Below, piece by piece: positions 8,443 through 17,556 of a stretch of DNA of 64,000 nt (its first letter is position 1; each line of letters opens with the position of its first letter). Source of the DNA: Dyadobacter sp. 3J3. GTDB taxonomy: Bacteria; Bacteroidota; Bacteroidia; Cytophagales; Spirosomataceae. The stretch is from assembly GCF_009801115.1 (NCBI RefSeq), contig NZ_VTOL01000003.1:310001-374000 (forward strand), written 5' to 3'. The translations under genes were made by a program, and so were the position numbers. The notes under the pieces are model-generated. The model was given only the letters and a program-made list of their open reading frames with translations. It was not told the origin of the DNA and ran no database searches.

Positions 8443-9456
8443 CTATAACAAACGTTTCCTCATTTCTTCCAGATGAGCATCTGTAAAATCAAGATGTGTA
8501 ACAAAACGAACCAGGTTTTTACCAAACGTCACTGCCAAAATTCCTGATTTCGCGAGTTCACGTACATAATCAGGCGCTGAAATATTGGCTGCCAAACGGA
8601 TAATAACAATATTGGTGTCAACCGGATAAATTTCTTCCACTTCGGATTTATGAACGAAAATATCACGGATAGATCGTGCGCGGATATGGTCTTCATTCAA
8701 GCGATCTACGTTATTGTCGAGCGCATAAATACCAGCCGCAGCCAAAAATCCAGCCTGCCGCCAGCCGCCACCCATTACCTTGCGAAAACGTTTGGCTTTT
8801 GTAATAACCTCTTTTGATCCCAGCAACAGTGATCCCACAGGACAACCAAGACCTTTGGAAAGACAAATACTGATACTGTCAAAAACTTGTCCATACTGTT
8901 TCGGACTTTCACCAGTTTCAATTAAAGCATTAAAAAGTCTGGCACCATCCAGGTGAAAAGCCAGTCTATGTTTGTTACAAACCTTGCGAATAGCTTCGAT
9001 TTCTTTAAAATCATAGTAACTCCCTCCGCCTTTATTCATCGTGTTTTCCAGAGAAACCATCCGGCTTACCGTTGCATGAATATCTCCTTCAGGACTTATT
9101 GCGTCGGTAACCTGCGATGCGTTTATTCTTCCTCTCTCACCGTCAAGCAACTTTACGGAAGAAAAAGAATTCAGCATAATTCCGCCACCTTCATACAGAT
9201 AAATATGGGAAAGTTTGTCACAGATCACATCGCTTCCCGGCTGCGTATGTACCCGGATTGCCAATTGATTTGTCATCGTTCCCGACGCACAAAACAATGC
9301 CGCTTCCATACCAAAAAGAGTCGCAGCTTTATCCTGTAATGCATTAACAGTGGGGTCATCGCCCATTACATCATCTCCAACCGGAGCCGACCACATGGCT
9401 TCCTGCATTTCTTTGGTAGGACGGGTAACGGTATCGCTGCGAAGATCTATGGTCAT
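8443..9456 (-). CDS. ltaE: Low-specificity L-threonine aldolase
   Basis: A 337-aa PLP-dependent enzyme of the beta-eliminating lyase fold that cleaves L-threonine and L-allo-threonine to glycine and acetaldehyde in the cytoplasm. The N-terminus ([19 protein letters not shown], then [11 protein letters not shown]) is diagnostic. The PLP lysine is in [12 protein letters not shown], and HLDGAR supplies the PLP-binding Asp. Length is normal for the family. It stands alone, with no neighbour in glycine or threonine metabolism. The stop codon abuts the tandem repeat array, where GTGCC-TTC-GGCAC forms a tight hairpin directly downstream and may end transcription. Confidence 0.95.
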   Translation of the reverse strand: MTIDLRSDTVTRPTKEMQEAMWSAPVGDDVMGDDPTVNALQDKAATLFGMEAALFCASGTMTNQLAIRVHTQPGSDVICDKLSHIYLYEGGGIMLNSFSSVKLLDGERGRINASQVTDAISPEGDIHATVSRMVSLENTMNKGGGSYYDFKEIEAIRKVCNKHRLAFHLDGARLFNALIETGESPKQYGQVFDSISICLSKGLGCPVGSLLLGSKEVITKAKRFRKVMGGGWRQAGFLAAAGIYALDNNVDRLNEDHIRARSIRDIFVHKSEVEEIYPVDTNIVIIRLAANISAPDYVRELAKSGILAVTFGKNLVRFVTHLDFTDAHLEEMRKRLL

Positions 9457-9653
9457 TTTATATTTCGAAAAACTAGAAAGTAAAAAAAATCGATCCTTTG
9501 ATAAGGATCTGATTTAAATGAATTTGCTGAATATAGGAAATCAATTCCGTAAATAATTTCAGTTTTAGCGAGATTTAGAGCAAATTTTCAACCGGAAATT
9601 TTATTCTTTCCTTTGGAATATTAATTCTAAAATTCAGCCTATTATCAAGCGTA

Positions 9654-10466
9654 TCATACTGACTTTATAGGTTCATCAGCTTTTTCCAAAATCTCACAAA
9701 ATTCCTGGCAGGTGACAAATGCTGCGTTTTGCTTTTTCAGATTTTGAATTAATTTATCAAGTTTATCAACCAATTCTTGCCCGTCAGGACTTTTTACATA
9801 ACCTGGCATTTTATAATCTCCAATCTCTGCAAATTCCCAGGGATGAAAATAGAGCATCAGATTTTTTCTCTTTCGTAAAGTGCGCTGGCATAAAGCTGCA
9901 TACAAACTAATCGGCAAATTTTTGAATGCAAGCCAAAATAGTGGAAAACGAAATGTAGGTGTTGTGGAACAAGGTAATTCCAGCAACCCGTTTTCACGGT
10001 AAGGAAGCGGACTTTTATGCAATAAATTATATCGTCCCGGAAGATAAGTCGGATTTATCGATGAATCATATACAAAACCCCAACCGGCCAAAACTTTGTG
10101 GTCGAATGGTTTCAAACGAGGCATTCTAAATCCTGTAACTTTTTCGCCCGTAATGCTTTCAAGAATATTTTTGGATTCCAGAATATCTGTTTCCCTGAAT
10201 TCATGGAATGGCGAGTGGTACAAAGCGTGTGAAGCAATTTCATGTTTTAATGAAATTGATTTAATTAATTCAGGATTGAGCTGCGCATAATTTCCGGTTG
10301 TGAAAAAAGTAGCGCAGATACCCTGTTTATCGAGCAAAGAGATCAATCGTTCCGTTCCGGTTTTGGTAACAGTCATCTGATCCGAATGCGATACTTTTTG
10401 ACCGTATTCCTCAGCGATATCAAACTCTTCAAGATCAAAAGTCAGCATAACAAAACTCTTGCTCAT
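9654..10466 (-). CDS. Polysaccharide deacetylase (NodB domain) family protein
   Basis: A 270-aa carbohydrate esterase 4-like protein. The catalytic/metal motif TFDLEE is at residues 9-14. The metal-binding histidines are His80 and His84 in SHALYH. The RMPRLKP segment near residue 115 and a late YFHPWEF histidine complete a NodB-type active site. The family removes N-acetyl groups from glycans, and this branch (HPWEF near the C-terminus) resembles deacetylases of exopolysaccharide clusters. No signal peptide is seen, so a cytoplasmic or lipid-linked precursor substrate is possible. No glycan gene is adjacent. Confidence 0.88.
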   Translation of the reverse strand: MSKSFVMLTFDLEEFDIAEEYGQKVSHSDQMTVTKTGTERLISLLDKQGICATFFTTGNYAQLNPELIKSISLKHEIASHALYHSPFHEFRETDILESKNILESITGEKVTGFRMPRLKPFDHKVLAGWGFVYDSSINPTYLPGRYNLLHKSPLPYRENGLLELPCSTTPTFRFPLFWLAFKNLPISLYAALCQRTLRKRKNLMLYFHPWEFAEIGDYKMPGYVKSPDGQELVDKLDKLIQNLKKQNAAFVTCQEFCEILEKADEPIKSV

Positions 10467-10881
10467 AACTTACCGATCGTTAAAAACCTGAACACGTTAT
10501 CAGTTTTTATTGACAAAATTTCCATGCTGTATTTACTAAAAAACCAGATCTAAATTTAGCGGAAAGAACTCCTTATTTTTGATTATTTGGATAGCCCTTT
10601 TCGAAAGGGACAAAAGTATTTGTTTTTGTTTGTAAAACATCCGGTGGAAGATTTCTACTTAATAATAATTGACTGTATGTGTGGCAAAAAATATTCGAAC
10701 GGTTAGTAATCATGAAACTGGAAATTTTGAAAATTACAGGACGACGTTTTAATAGTTAGCTTTTAAAAAATTAATTGATAAATATTAATTCCTGGTTTGA
10801 TAATGATCTTACACGCATAGCCGCAAAGAGGCGTCATTATAAAGACAAAAAGTAAGCGCAACAAAACAAAAATCGATTTTT
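10467..10881. other. Divergent intergenic region, no gene seen
   Basis: This 415-bp AT-rich spacer lies between divergent genes and should hold both promoters. A small perfect hairpin, CCCTTT-TCG-AAAGGG (10595-10609), has no T-run and could be an operator. I see no ORF or RNA gene. Confidence 0.5.
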
Positions 10882-11622
10882 ATGAAAGACAACTTTTCAA
10901 ACCATTCAAAACAATATTCTGTTTTCCGTCCTACTTATCCAGACGAAGCCATTGAATTTATTTTAAATCTGGTCAATAATAAAACCAATGTTTGGGACTG
11001 CGGGACTGGCAACGGACAACTGGCAGCTAAACTTTCTCCCTTTTTTCAGCACATTTATGCCACCGATATCAGTGAAAATCAGATTACTAATGCTGTGAAA
11101 AAAGATAACATCTCTTACAAGGTAGTGGCTGCCGAAAATGTAATTTTTGAACAAAATTTCTTCGACCTTATTACAGTTGCCCAGGCAATTCACTGGTTTG
11201 ATTTTGAGAAGTTTTATGAAAAAGTTTACCTCACATTAAAGCCCAACGGAATCATTGCCATTATAGGATATAATCTGATGAAGATCGACGAAGAGTCTGA
11301 CAAAATTATTCGTCATTTATATTCCACCATTTTAGGCGATAAGTATTGGGACAAGGAACGAAAATATCTGGATGAGCAATACAAGACCATTCCTTTCCCA
11401 TTTCAGGAACTTCAGACTCCTTCATTTTCACAAAAGGTAAAATGGAATTTAGAGGAGCTGATCGGTTATTTAAATACCTGGTCGGCTGTACAACATTTTA
11501 TTAAAGCAAACGGAATAAATCCGGTAGATGAAGTTAAAAAGGAATTTGAGAATATCTGGGGTAAAGAGAAACAAAAAGAGGTGATATTTCCAACACTTTT
11601 AAGAATAGGCAAATTGAAATAG
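10882..11622 (+). CDS. Class I SAM-dependent methyltransferase
   Basis: A 246-aa Methyltransf_11-type enzyme. The SAM-binding motif I is VWDCGTGNGQL near residues 37-47, the acidic end of strand 2 is in IYATDIS, and motif II-like FFDLITVAQAIHWFD follows near residue 95. The AIHWF signature occurs in the small-molecule methyltransferase group that includes trans-aconitate-methyltransferase-like and YcgJ-like proteins. Substrate unknown. It is cytoplasmic and monocistronic. No clear terminator was found downstream. Confidence 0.88.
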   Translation: MKDNFSNHSKQYSVFRPTYPDEAIEFILNLVNNKTNVWDCGTGNGQLAAKLSPFFQHIYATDISENQITNAVKKDNISYKVVAAENVIFEQNFFDLITVAQAIHWFDFEKFYEKVYLTLKPNGIIAIIGYNLMKIDEESDKIIRHLYSTILGDKYWDKERKYLDEQYKTIPFPFQELQTPSFSQKVKWNLEELIGYLNTWSAVQHFIKANGINPVDEVKKEFENIWGKEKQKEVIFPTLLRIGKLK

Positions 11623-11742
11623 AAGAAAAGTAACACAAATCTCCTCTGATCTCAATATTTAAAACTATTTTTTATACTTTTCCGGGTTGGCATGGTTTTA
11701 GACATAGCTATACGTATAAGTGTTAAACCTAAAATCTAAGTT

Positions 11743-12195
11743 ATGAAAACGATCCTTTCGGTATTATTTGGTGTCTTTATATTGTCTTCTTGTAATAGCA
11801 GTTCAAATAATGATGCCGCATTAAAAGAAAAACAGAGAACAGTGGACTCCATGCAGGCGATCATTACAAAACAGGCGGTAATTGATTCCATGCGTAACGT
11901 AGCTGCTGAGAAAGAAGAGAAAAATAAAATCGAAGAAGACAACAACAAACAGGCTGTTGCAAACAGCAATGTTGTTCAAGAATCTCCACAAGCGGCGCCA
12001 AGAAAGAAAAAATGGAATAATGCAGCAAAAGGAGCTGTGATTGGTGCAGGAAGTGGTGCCATTGCAGGTGCTCTTATCGGTAAACATGACCGGGCCAAAG
12101 GTGCTTTGGTTGGAAGTATTGTTGGTGGTGGCGTTGGAGTTGGAACAGGACTTGTGGCCGATGGTGTTAAAAAGAAGAAAAATAGAGGGAATTAA
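11743..12195 (+). CDS. Glycine-zipper lipoprotein
   Basis: A 150-aa protein with signal peptide and lipobox (LSSC, Cys17). A charged, probably coiled-coil helix follows at about 25-70. The C-terminal glycine zipper at about 95-140 (AVIGAGSGAIAGALIGKH, then GSIVGGGVGVGTG) matches YMGG-like Gly-zipper domains, which insert in or pack against the outer membrane. The role is probably envelope maintenance or stress. It stands alone, and a very long hairpin lies 50 bp downstream. Confidence 0.82.
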   Translation: MKTILSVLFGVFILSSCNSSSNNDAALKEKQRTVDSMQAIITKQAVIDSMRNVAAEKEEKNKIEEDNNKQAVANSNVVQESPQAAPRKKKWNNAAKGAVIGAGSGAIAGALIGKHDRAKGALVGSIVGGGVGVGTGLVADGVKKKKNRGN

Positions 12196-12245
12196 TTCTT
12201 TGGAATTTTAAGTAATTTGATCAGCTTAAAGAAAATATATTATTT

Positions 12246-12295
12246 CAATACCAAACAGCCTCCTGACTATAAAGTCTGGAGGCTGTTTGGTATTG
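12246..12295. terminator. 50-bp near-perfect palindrome, probable terminator
   Basis: Arms of 18 bp (CAATACCAAACAGCCTCC and its complement) enclose a T-T mismatch, four more pairs and an ATAA loop. It sits 50 bp after the glycine-zipper gene and 80 bp before the next one. No T-run follows, so it may be a terminator of unusual strength or a mobile palindrome. Confidence 0.6.
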
Positions 12296-12374
12296 AACTG
12301 GTTATGTTTTATTTAAACTTTGATTTATGCAAAATACTACTTAGATTTATGTTTACTCAAACGGTTACATAGCT

Positions 12375-13718
12375 ATGAAAAGATTACTACTTTTCTCTCT
12401 TATTTTTTTGTGTTTTGGCTGCCAGGAAAAATTCACTCCCGCTTCTATTATCGGTTCTGCTTCATTTATAATTAAGGAATTCTCTATACCAGGAGTAAGT
12501 AATGACAATATTGAAATCTCTGACCGAAGTGTCATTATCAAACTGCCCGCCAACTACCAGAATGGTGATTTGATAAAGCCGAACATCAAATTAAACGATG
12601 GATTTCAACTTTTAACGAATTTAGATAATGGTCTTACTTTTGAAGGAACAAATATCAGTATTACAGCAGAAAGTAAAGTATTTGGCATTTTTACATGTAA
12701 CATTTATGTAGTTCCTTCCGAGCCGCTCATTCTGGAACCAGAATCTCCTTTTTATAATATTACAATTCAGGAATATGCCTCAATTGCCATTCCTGTGCGT
12801 AAACTAGGGACGATCAATACACTTAGTGATAGTGGACTTGTAGCCGAACAACCAATTATTACTCTGAAAGAAAAATCAACGGGTAAAATAAATACTTCCT
12901 CTACTGGCTATATAATCTCTGATTCTCTTGGTAAAAACCGGGTTAAAATTAACTTTCCAGTGACGCTGGAAGCTGGAAATTACGAGGCTACCGTATCCTG
13001 GAGAAGTCGCAAAACTGTTATTAACGCCCCGCTCACCGTAAAATATGGAAAATTAGCACTTGATACTTTTGGCTGGTATGCCACGAAAAATGATCCGGGA
13101 TTTATTATTAAAGGTATCAATATATATCCTGAAAATTCCTATGAAATGCTGATCGAAAATGATTTCACTGAGCCCCGTAAAATAAAACTTTTAAGAAAAA
13201 ACTACAACGCGCTTCAGGCCGAAATTCCTTCTGATCTTGATTTTGGAAATTACAAATCAACAATTTTGGTGAATGGAAAGGCATATGAAAGTTTACAACC
13301 AATTGTTACACCTCCCTATACAAATTTCTTTTATAAACGATCTATCGAACAACCGGTGATTGGTTTCATTTCGCAGCCATCAAGTTTTCATTCTGGCGTA
13401 TGTAACTATTACACCCCTGTTTTACTGATAAAAAGAAGCGAAGAGCTTGTTGTAAATGTTGTCTATCCAAAGGAATGGGGAAATTCTACAATTATTTTGC
13501 GGCTTACAAATACAAAAACAGGTATATCATTTGATCTTGATAATTTGGAGCCAAGCTCCACGGTTATGTGCAGCTTTCAATTTGTAACCCGGTTTAAAAT
13601 TCCTGATGCGATGCCGGACGGGACTTATTCAGTTACCTCGACTGTAGGACATAAAATTGATGGAAATGCTATTATTTCATCGGAAAAATTTGGGCAAATT
13701 ATTACGGTGGGAAATTGA
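12375..13718 (+). CDS. Hypothetical lipoprotein with repeated beta-sandwich-like segments
   Basis: A 447-aa protein with signal peptide and lipobox (CFGC, Cys16). The whole mature part looks like strung beta-sandwich (Ig-like) domains: an N-terminal part to about residue 115, a second with a TLKEKSTGKI strand pair, and a third with PENSYEMLIENDF. I recognise no named family. It resembles surface lipoproteins of Bacteroidota that contain IPT/TIG-like folds, but this is only an impression. It is a single gene, followed by a REP-like element. Confidence 0.75.
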   Translation: MKRLLLFSLIFLCFGCQEKFTPASIIGSASFIIKEFSIPGVSNDNIEISDRSVIIKLPANYQNGDLIKPNIKLNDGFQLLTNLDNGLTFEGTNISITAESKVFGIFTCNIYVVPSEPLILEPESPFYNITIQEYASIAIPVRKLGTINTLSDSGLVAEQPIITLKEKSTGKINTSSTGYIISDSLGKNRVKINFPVTLEAGNYEATVSWRSRKTVINAPLTVKYGKLALDTFGWYATKNDPGFIIKGINIYPENSYEMLIENDFTEPRKIKLLRKNYNALQAEIPSDLDFGNYKSTILVNGKAYESLQPIVTPPYTNFFYKRSIEQPVIGFISQPSSFHSGVCNYYTPVLLIKRSEELVVNVVYPKEWGNSTIILRLTNTKTGISFDLDNLEPSSTVMCSFQFVTRFKIPDAMPDGTYSVTSTVGHKIDGNAIISSEKFGQIITVGN

Positions 13719-13731
13719 ATTATAAAATCAG

Positions 13732-13782
13732 CGTCCCAGGGCAATGCCCCGGGCTGATGTTTGGCGCCCTTTCAGGGCTTTT
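13732..13782. repeat. REP-like double-hairpin element
   Basis: Two adjacent hairpins: CCCAGGGC-AAT-rich loop-GCCCCGGG (13735-13753, one mismatch) and GCCCT-TTC-AGGGC (13766-13778), the second followed by TTTT. GC content is well above the surroundings. The form matches dispersed palindromes known from many Bacteroidota genomes. It separates convergent genes and may serve as a terminator. Its end reaches the stop codon of the oxidoreductase gene. Confidence 0.6.
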
Positions 13783-14929
13783 AGCCGCGCATTTCTTCCA
13801 TTAGTTTTTGGAGGATTCCTACGGTTTTTTCGGTTTGTTCCCGGCTAGGGGTTGTATCCCAGTTTCCTACGATTCCGTTGCCCCCAATGTAAATTCCGTC
13901 TTTTCTGGAAATGAAACTTGCACCTTGGGTATAGAGTTTATAATTGACGTCGCTTTGCGGAATAAGGCAGGAAAGCTGTCCGGAAATTGGGGTTAATTCC
14001 TGATCATTAAAAACTGGTTTTGCACCTAATCCCATGCAGTTGACCACTACGCGTTCTGGTAACGCATCAATATCTTCCAGTTTTTTAATTTCCAGGATTT
14101 TAACTTTTCCGCCAAACATCAGAAAATCATTGAGATGATGTCTTAAATACGACGGAATATTAAACATTAAATTTGATCTCCTTGATACAAAATCTGCCTT
14201 GAACGGATGCTCTTTTGAGGTTAATCTTACGCGTTCGGGCAAAAGTCCATGAATTTCAAATTCTTCTCCGCCCGCACCCGGCGCATACACCGGCTCTTTG
14301 TCGAAAACACTATATTCCTCGGCCCAGCAGGCAATATCATCCATTCCTAAAAGAAACTGAAAACGACGGAATGAAAAACGGGTTGCATCTTCCCAAACAG
14401 CTTTAAATTCCGGTTTAGCCACATTTACATCACAAACTCTTGAAGCGGGCGACCATGTCCCGGTGGCCAGATTACTCGTAATATTCGGTGGTACATCTTT
14501 CGTATAAATCGTTACCTCACAGCCACTTTCCTGTAACAAACGCGCCGTAGCAATTCCTACTGCTCCACATCCCAATAAGGCAATTTTCTTCTCATTTGTA
14601 GCCAAAACCAGCTTTCTAGCAATATTCCCTGTGCCCCACGAAAGCGACCAGCCACTTCCACCATGTCCATAATTGTGAACAATGGTTTTGTTGCCCAGTT
14701 GCTCCGTTTCAATACGAGGACCCGATGCCCGGAAAGGCCGCAAACCAACGGTTTCTTTCACAATCCGGTCCATTGATAAACGCAGCTTGGGAATCTGGTG
14801 ATAACCTTTGCTGATATGATAATGTTTGTCGGGATACTGAATTTGTGTTTTAGGCGCGCAGGAAGCGGCAACTGCGCCTAATGCAAAACTTGCAGGAACT
14901 GCTTTTTGAAAAAAATTTCTACGATTCAT
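13781..14929 (-). CDS. Exported D-amino-acid-oxidase-like FAD oxidoreductase, circularly permuted
   Basis: A 382-aa DAO-superfamily flavoprotein. The start is set at the ATG at 14929, giving a twin-arginine signal (MNRRNFF) and AASC, a weak lipobox; an upstream ATG at 14974 adds 15 unlikely residues. The segment order is unusual. GLRPFR (62-67), Arg72 and VHNYGHGGSGWSLSWG (84-99), which form the C-terminal end of D-amino-acid oxidases, come first. The FAD dinucleotide motif GCGAVG (120-125) and ATGTWSP follow. The protein ends with GGNGIVGNW and a helix that would normally lead into GLRP. All expected DAAO segments are present. Likely reaction: oxidative deamination of an amino acid or similar amine outside the cytoplasm. 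The substrate is not predictable. Confidence 0.85.
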   Translation of the reverse strand: MNRRNFFQKAVPASFALGAVAASCAPKTQIQYPDKHYHISKGYHQIPKLRLSMDRIVKETVGLRPFRASGPRIETEQLGNKTIVHNYGHGGSGWSLSWGTGNIARKLVLATNEKKIALLGCGAVGIATARLLQESGCEVTIYTKDVPPNITSNLATGTWSPASRVCDVNVAKPEFKAVWEDATRFSFRRFQFLLGMDDIACWAEEYSVFDKEPVYAPGAGGEEFEIHGLLPERVRLTSKEHPFKADFVSRRSNLMFNIPSYLRHHLNDFLMFGGKVKILEIKKLEDIDALPERVVVNCMGLGAKPVFNDQELTPISGQLSCLIPQSDVNYKLYTQGASFISRKDGIYIGGNGIVGNWDTTPSREQTEKTVGILQKLMEEMRG

Positions 14930-15095
14930 TTGAAAGGGAGTAATGGACGTATTCAAACGAAAATTAGTCAACACATCACTCTATTACAAATTTAATATGG
15001 CAACAATTAAATTATTCAAAACTATATTTTACAAATAAATAAATTGATACAATTTTAAATATGCATAATGCCAATTAAAAAAATACCCTTCATAC

Positions 15096-17420
15096 TTATT
15101 CCTTGGATAAAGAAGGCGGAGCATCCAAAGCTGAATTGCCCCAGTTTTCATTCGGTTTAACACCCATTTCCAAAACCAGACTGCCGCCATTTGTCAGGTC
15201 ATCGTGTGACAAATAAGTTTTGGTATAAGGCTTACCGTTTAATTTAGCAGATTGAATATAAATGGCATTGTCCGAGACGCCATTTGCTTTGATTTTAAAT
15301 TTCTTACCATGAGACAGTTCAAAAGATGTTTCTTCAAAAACAGGTGTTCCCAAAACGTAAAAAGGTGTTCCGGGAGTTACGGGATATAATCCGGCCATAC
15401 TAAATACGAGCCACGCCGACATTTGTCCGCCATCCTCGTTACCGCTCAATCCGCCAGGTGTTATATCATATTCTTCCCTGATAATCGTTTTAACACGTTT
15501 TTGAGTTTTCCAGGATTGTCCAACATAAGCATACAGATATGGAATCTGATGATTCGGTTCATTTCCGTGCCAATAATAACCCTGATCAAATAAGGTATCC
15601 AGTTTATTGATAAATGACTTTTCACCACCAACCGCTTTTTTCAGTCCCGCAATGTCCTGTGGGGCAAACCAGGTATATTGAGCAGGAGAACCTTCCGTAA
15701 TAAAACTTGACCTTTTAGAAAAAGGATCGAAATTTTTCACCCAGCTTCCATCGGCATATCTTCCCCGCGCATAACCCGTTGCCGGATCGATCACATTCTG
15801 ATAGTTCAAAGCTCTTTTTCGGAGTAAAACTGCGTCTTCAGCGTGTCCCAATTCTTCTGCTAAAACAAACAGGCAAAAATCATCGTAAGCATATTCCAGG
15901 GTCCGGGAAACCTGTTCTCGTTTGTGAAAAGCCTGCCAGACACTATCTTCCAACGGTACGTAATTATATTTCAAATAGGAAGTCAGCGCCCTCCGGCCCT
16001 TTCCCGCTTCATAACTTTTAGGATCAGCATTGGTATCAAAAGCATTTTTTCGCAACAATTTATAACCCGATTCTACATCGAAATTCCTGACATTTTTCAC
16101 ATAAGCATCAGCCATCACCGACATGACATGGTCACCAATCATGGCTGCGGTGTAACTATTCCAGATGGGAAAAATAGGCATCCAGCCTCCCTGTTCTCCT
16201 TTTTTCACCAATGATTGCATCATATCTCCTGATTTTTTTGGTTCCAGAAGTGCATGTAAAGGCATAGCCGCACGGAAAGTATCCCACATACTGTAATCAC
16301 AATAATAATCGAAACCATCCGCTTTTTGCAAAGGTGTTCCACCGGCAAAAGACGGATACTGGCCATCAGCATCAGAGTACAAACGTGGAGAAAGTTTTGA
16401 TCTGTAAAGTGCGCTGTAAAAAAGTGTTTTATCATTTTCACTTCCTTTTACTTTCATTTTACCAAGCGCTTCATTCCATTCATTTTCAGTTGCTTTGCGT
16501 ACGGCATCAAAACTTTTGCCCGATTGTTCTTTTTTCAAATTATTCCGGGCACCTTCTATACTTGTAAAAGATGTCCCTATTTGAACGATAACTGATTTTT
16601 GTTTTGAACCAAAACCCACATAAGCGCCTAACTTTTCACGCTTCCCCTTCCCCATTTTTGTCCTCCCCCTCGGAACAATCATATCATCCTCCCAAACACC
16701 ATATTGAGTGAAAGGCGTGTCAAATTTCAATATAAAATAACCACTAAATCCGGCTGACTGGCCGGACCCCTGATAAATTCTGTGAACGGGATTGTACCCA
16801 ACTACCTCTCCTCTTTCAGGAAAAACTTCAACAAAACCTTCGCCTTCGTCACTATTGGGCTCAATTACAATGAAATTTTCTTTTCCTTCTGCATAAGTAA
16901 AACGAAGCATTGCCGAACGCGCCAGCGAAGTTGCCTCAGCCGTAATGTTATAATCGTCAAGCTTGACACTATAATAAGCAGGCGTTGCGATTTCCGTTTC
17001 ATGGCGAAATCCGGAAGCACGTTGTTCAGGATTTACGGCCAGTTCTCCTGATATTGGCATAACCGTAAGCGTTCCATAATCCTGAACACAGGAACCATTC
17101 AGCCAGTGTGTTCCCCGAAATCCCTGGAACTTTGTATCAGCATAATAATAAGGTGCAATACATTTTGTTTCAGTTGATTTTGTCTGCGGCGTCCATTGCG
17201 TCATTCCGTAGGGAGTTCCTACCGCAGGCATCGTTTGCCCTTTTAATTCGCTTCCGGCCTCACTATGTTTTTTTGAACTTTCCGTGGCAGCCGGTGCCGT
17301 ACCAATGCGTGTTTCAACATATTGAATTGGTAATTTTTGCGCATAGGAAATCTGACAGATTAGTAATAATCCAAAACTAAAAAACCCTGAAAATCTGCGC
17401 AAACGAGAATAAAAAAACAT
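15096..17420 (-). CDS. GH92 family alpha-mannosidase, secreted
   Basis: About 774 aa from the ATG at 17420, which gives a signal peptide ending QISYAQ; a further ATG at 17519 would add 33 unlikely residues. GH92 enzymes are calcium-dependent exo-alpha-mannosidases that trim alpha-1,2- and related linkages from yeast mannan and N-glycans. Family markers are VGTPYGMTQWTP near the N-terminus, GFRGTHWLNG, CDYSMWDTFR, EPNHQIPYLY, and the catalytic-region GNEDGGQMSAW followed by GLYPVTPGTPFY. Length is typical. It stands alone, with no SusC/SusD pair beside it, and is divergent from the MBL hydrolase gene. Confidence 0.95.
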   Translation of the reverse strand: MFFYSRLRRFSGFFSFGLLLICQISYAQKLPIQYVETRIGTAPAATESSKKHSEAGSELKGQTMPAVGTPYGMTQWTPQTKSTETKCIAPYYYADTKFQGFRGTHWLNGSCVQDYGTLTVMPISGELAVNPEQRASGFRHETEIATPAYYSVKLDDYNITAEATSLARSAMLRFTYAEGKENFIVIEPNSDEGEGFVEVFPERGEVVGYNPVHRIYQGSGQSAGFSGYFILKFDTPFTQYGVWEDDMIVPRGRTKMGKGKREKLGAYVGFGSKQKSVIVQIGTSFTSIEGARNNLKKEQSGKSFDAVRKATENEWNEALGKMKVKGSENDKTLFYSALYRSKLSPRLYSDADGQYPSFAGGTPLQKADGFDYYCDYSMWDTFRAAMPLHALLEPKKSGDMMQSLVKKGEQGGWMPIFPIWNSYTAAMIGDHVMSVMADAYVKNVRNFDVESGYKLLRKNAFDTNADPKSYEAGKGRRALTSYLKYNYVPLEDSVWQAFHKREQVSRTLEYAYDDFCLFVLAEELGHAEDAVLLRKRALNYQNVIDPATGYARGRYADGSWVKNFDPFSKRSSFITEGSPAQYTWFAPQDIAGLKKAVGGEKSFINKLDTLFDQGYYWHGNEPNHQIPYLYAYVGQSWKTQKRVKTIIREEYDITPGGLSGNEDGGQMSAWLVFSMAGLYPVTPGTPFYVLGTPVFEETSFELSHGKKFKIKANGVSDNAIYIQSAKLNGKPYTKTYLSHDDLTNGGSLVLEMGVKPNENWGNSALDAPPSLSKE

Positions 17421-17556
17421 ATAAAACGGTAAAAATTGAAAATTAAAAGACGGCTTAGCGCTATCAAGTTGGAAGCTTGACTTATTATCTTCTCTATTAA
17501 TAACTAACTTTACACGCAAAGCTACTGCTAAGACGATTAAATATATTTCTGCCCTT

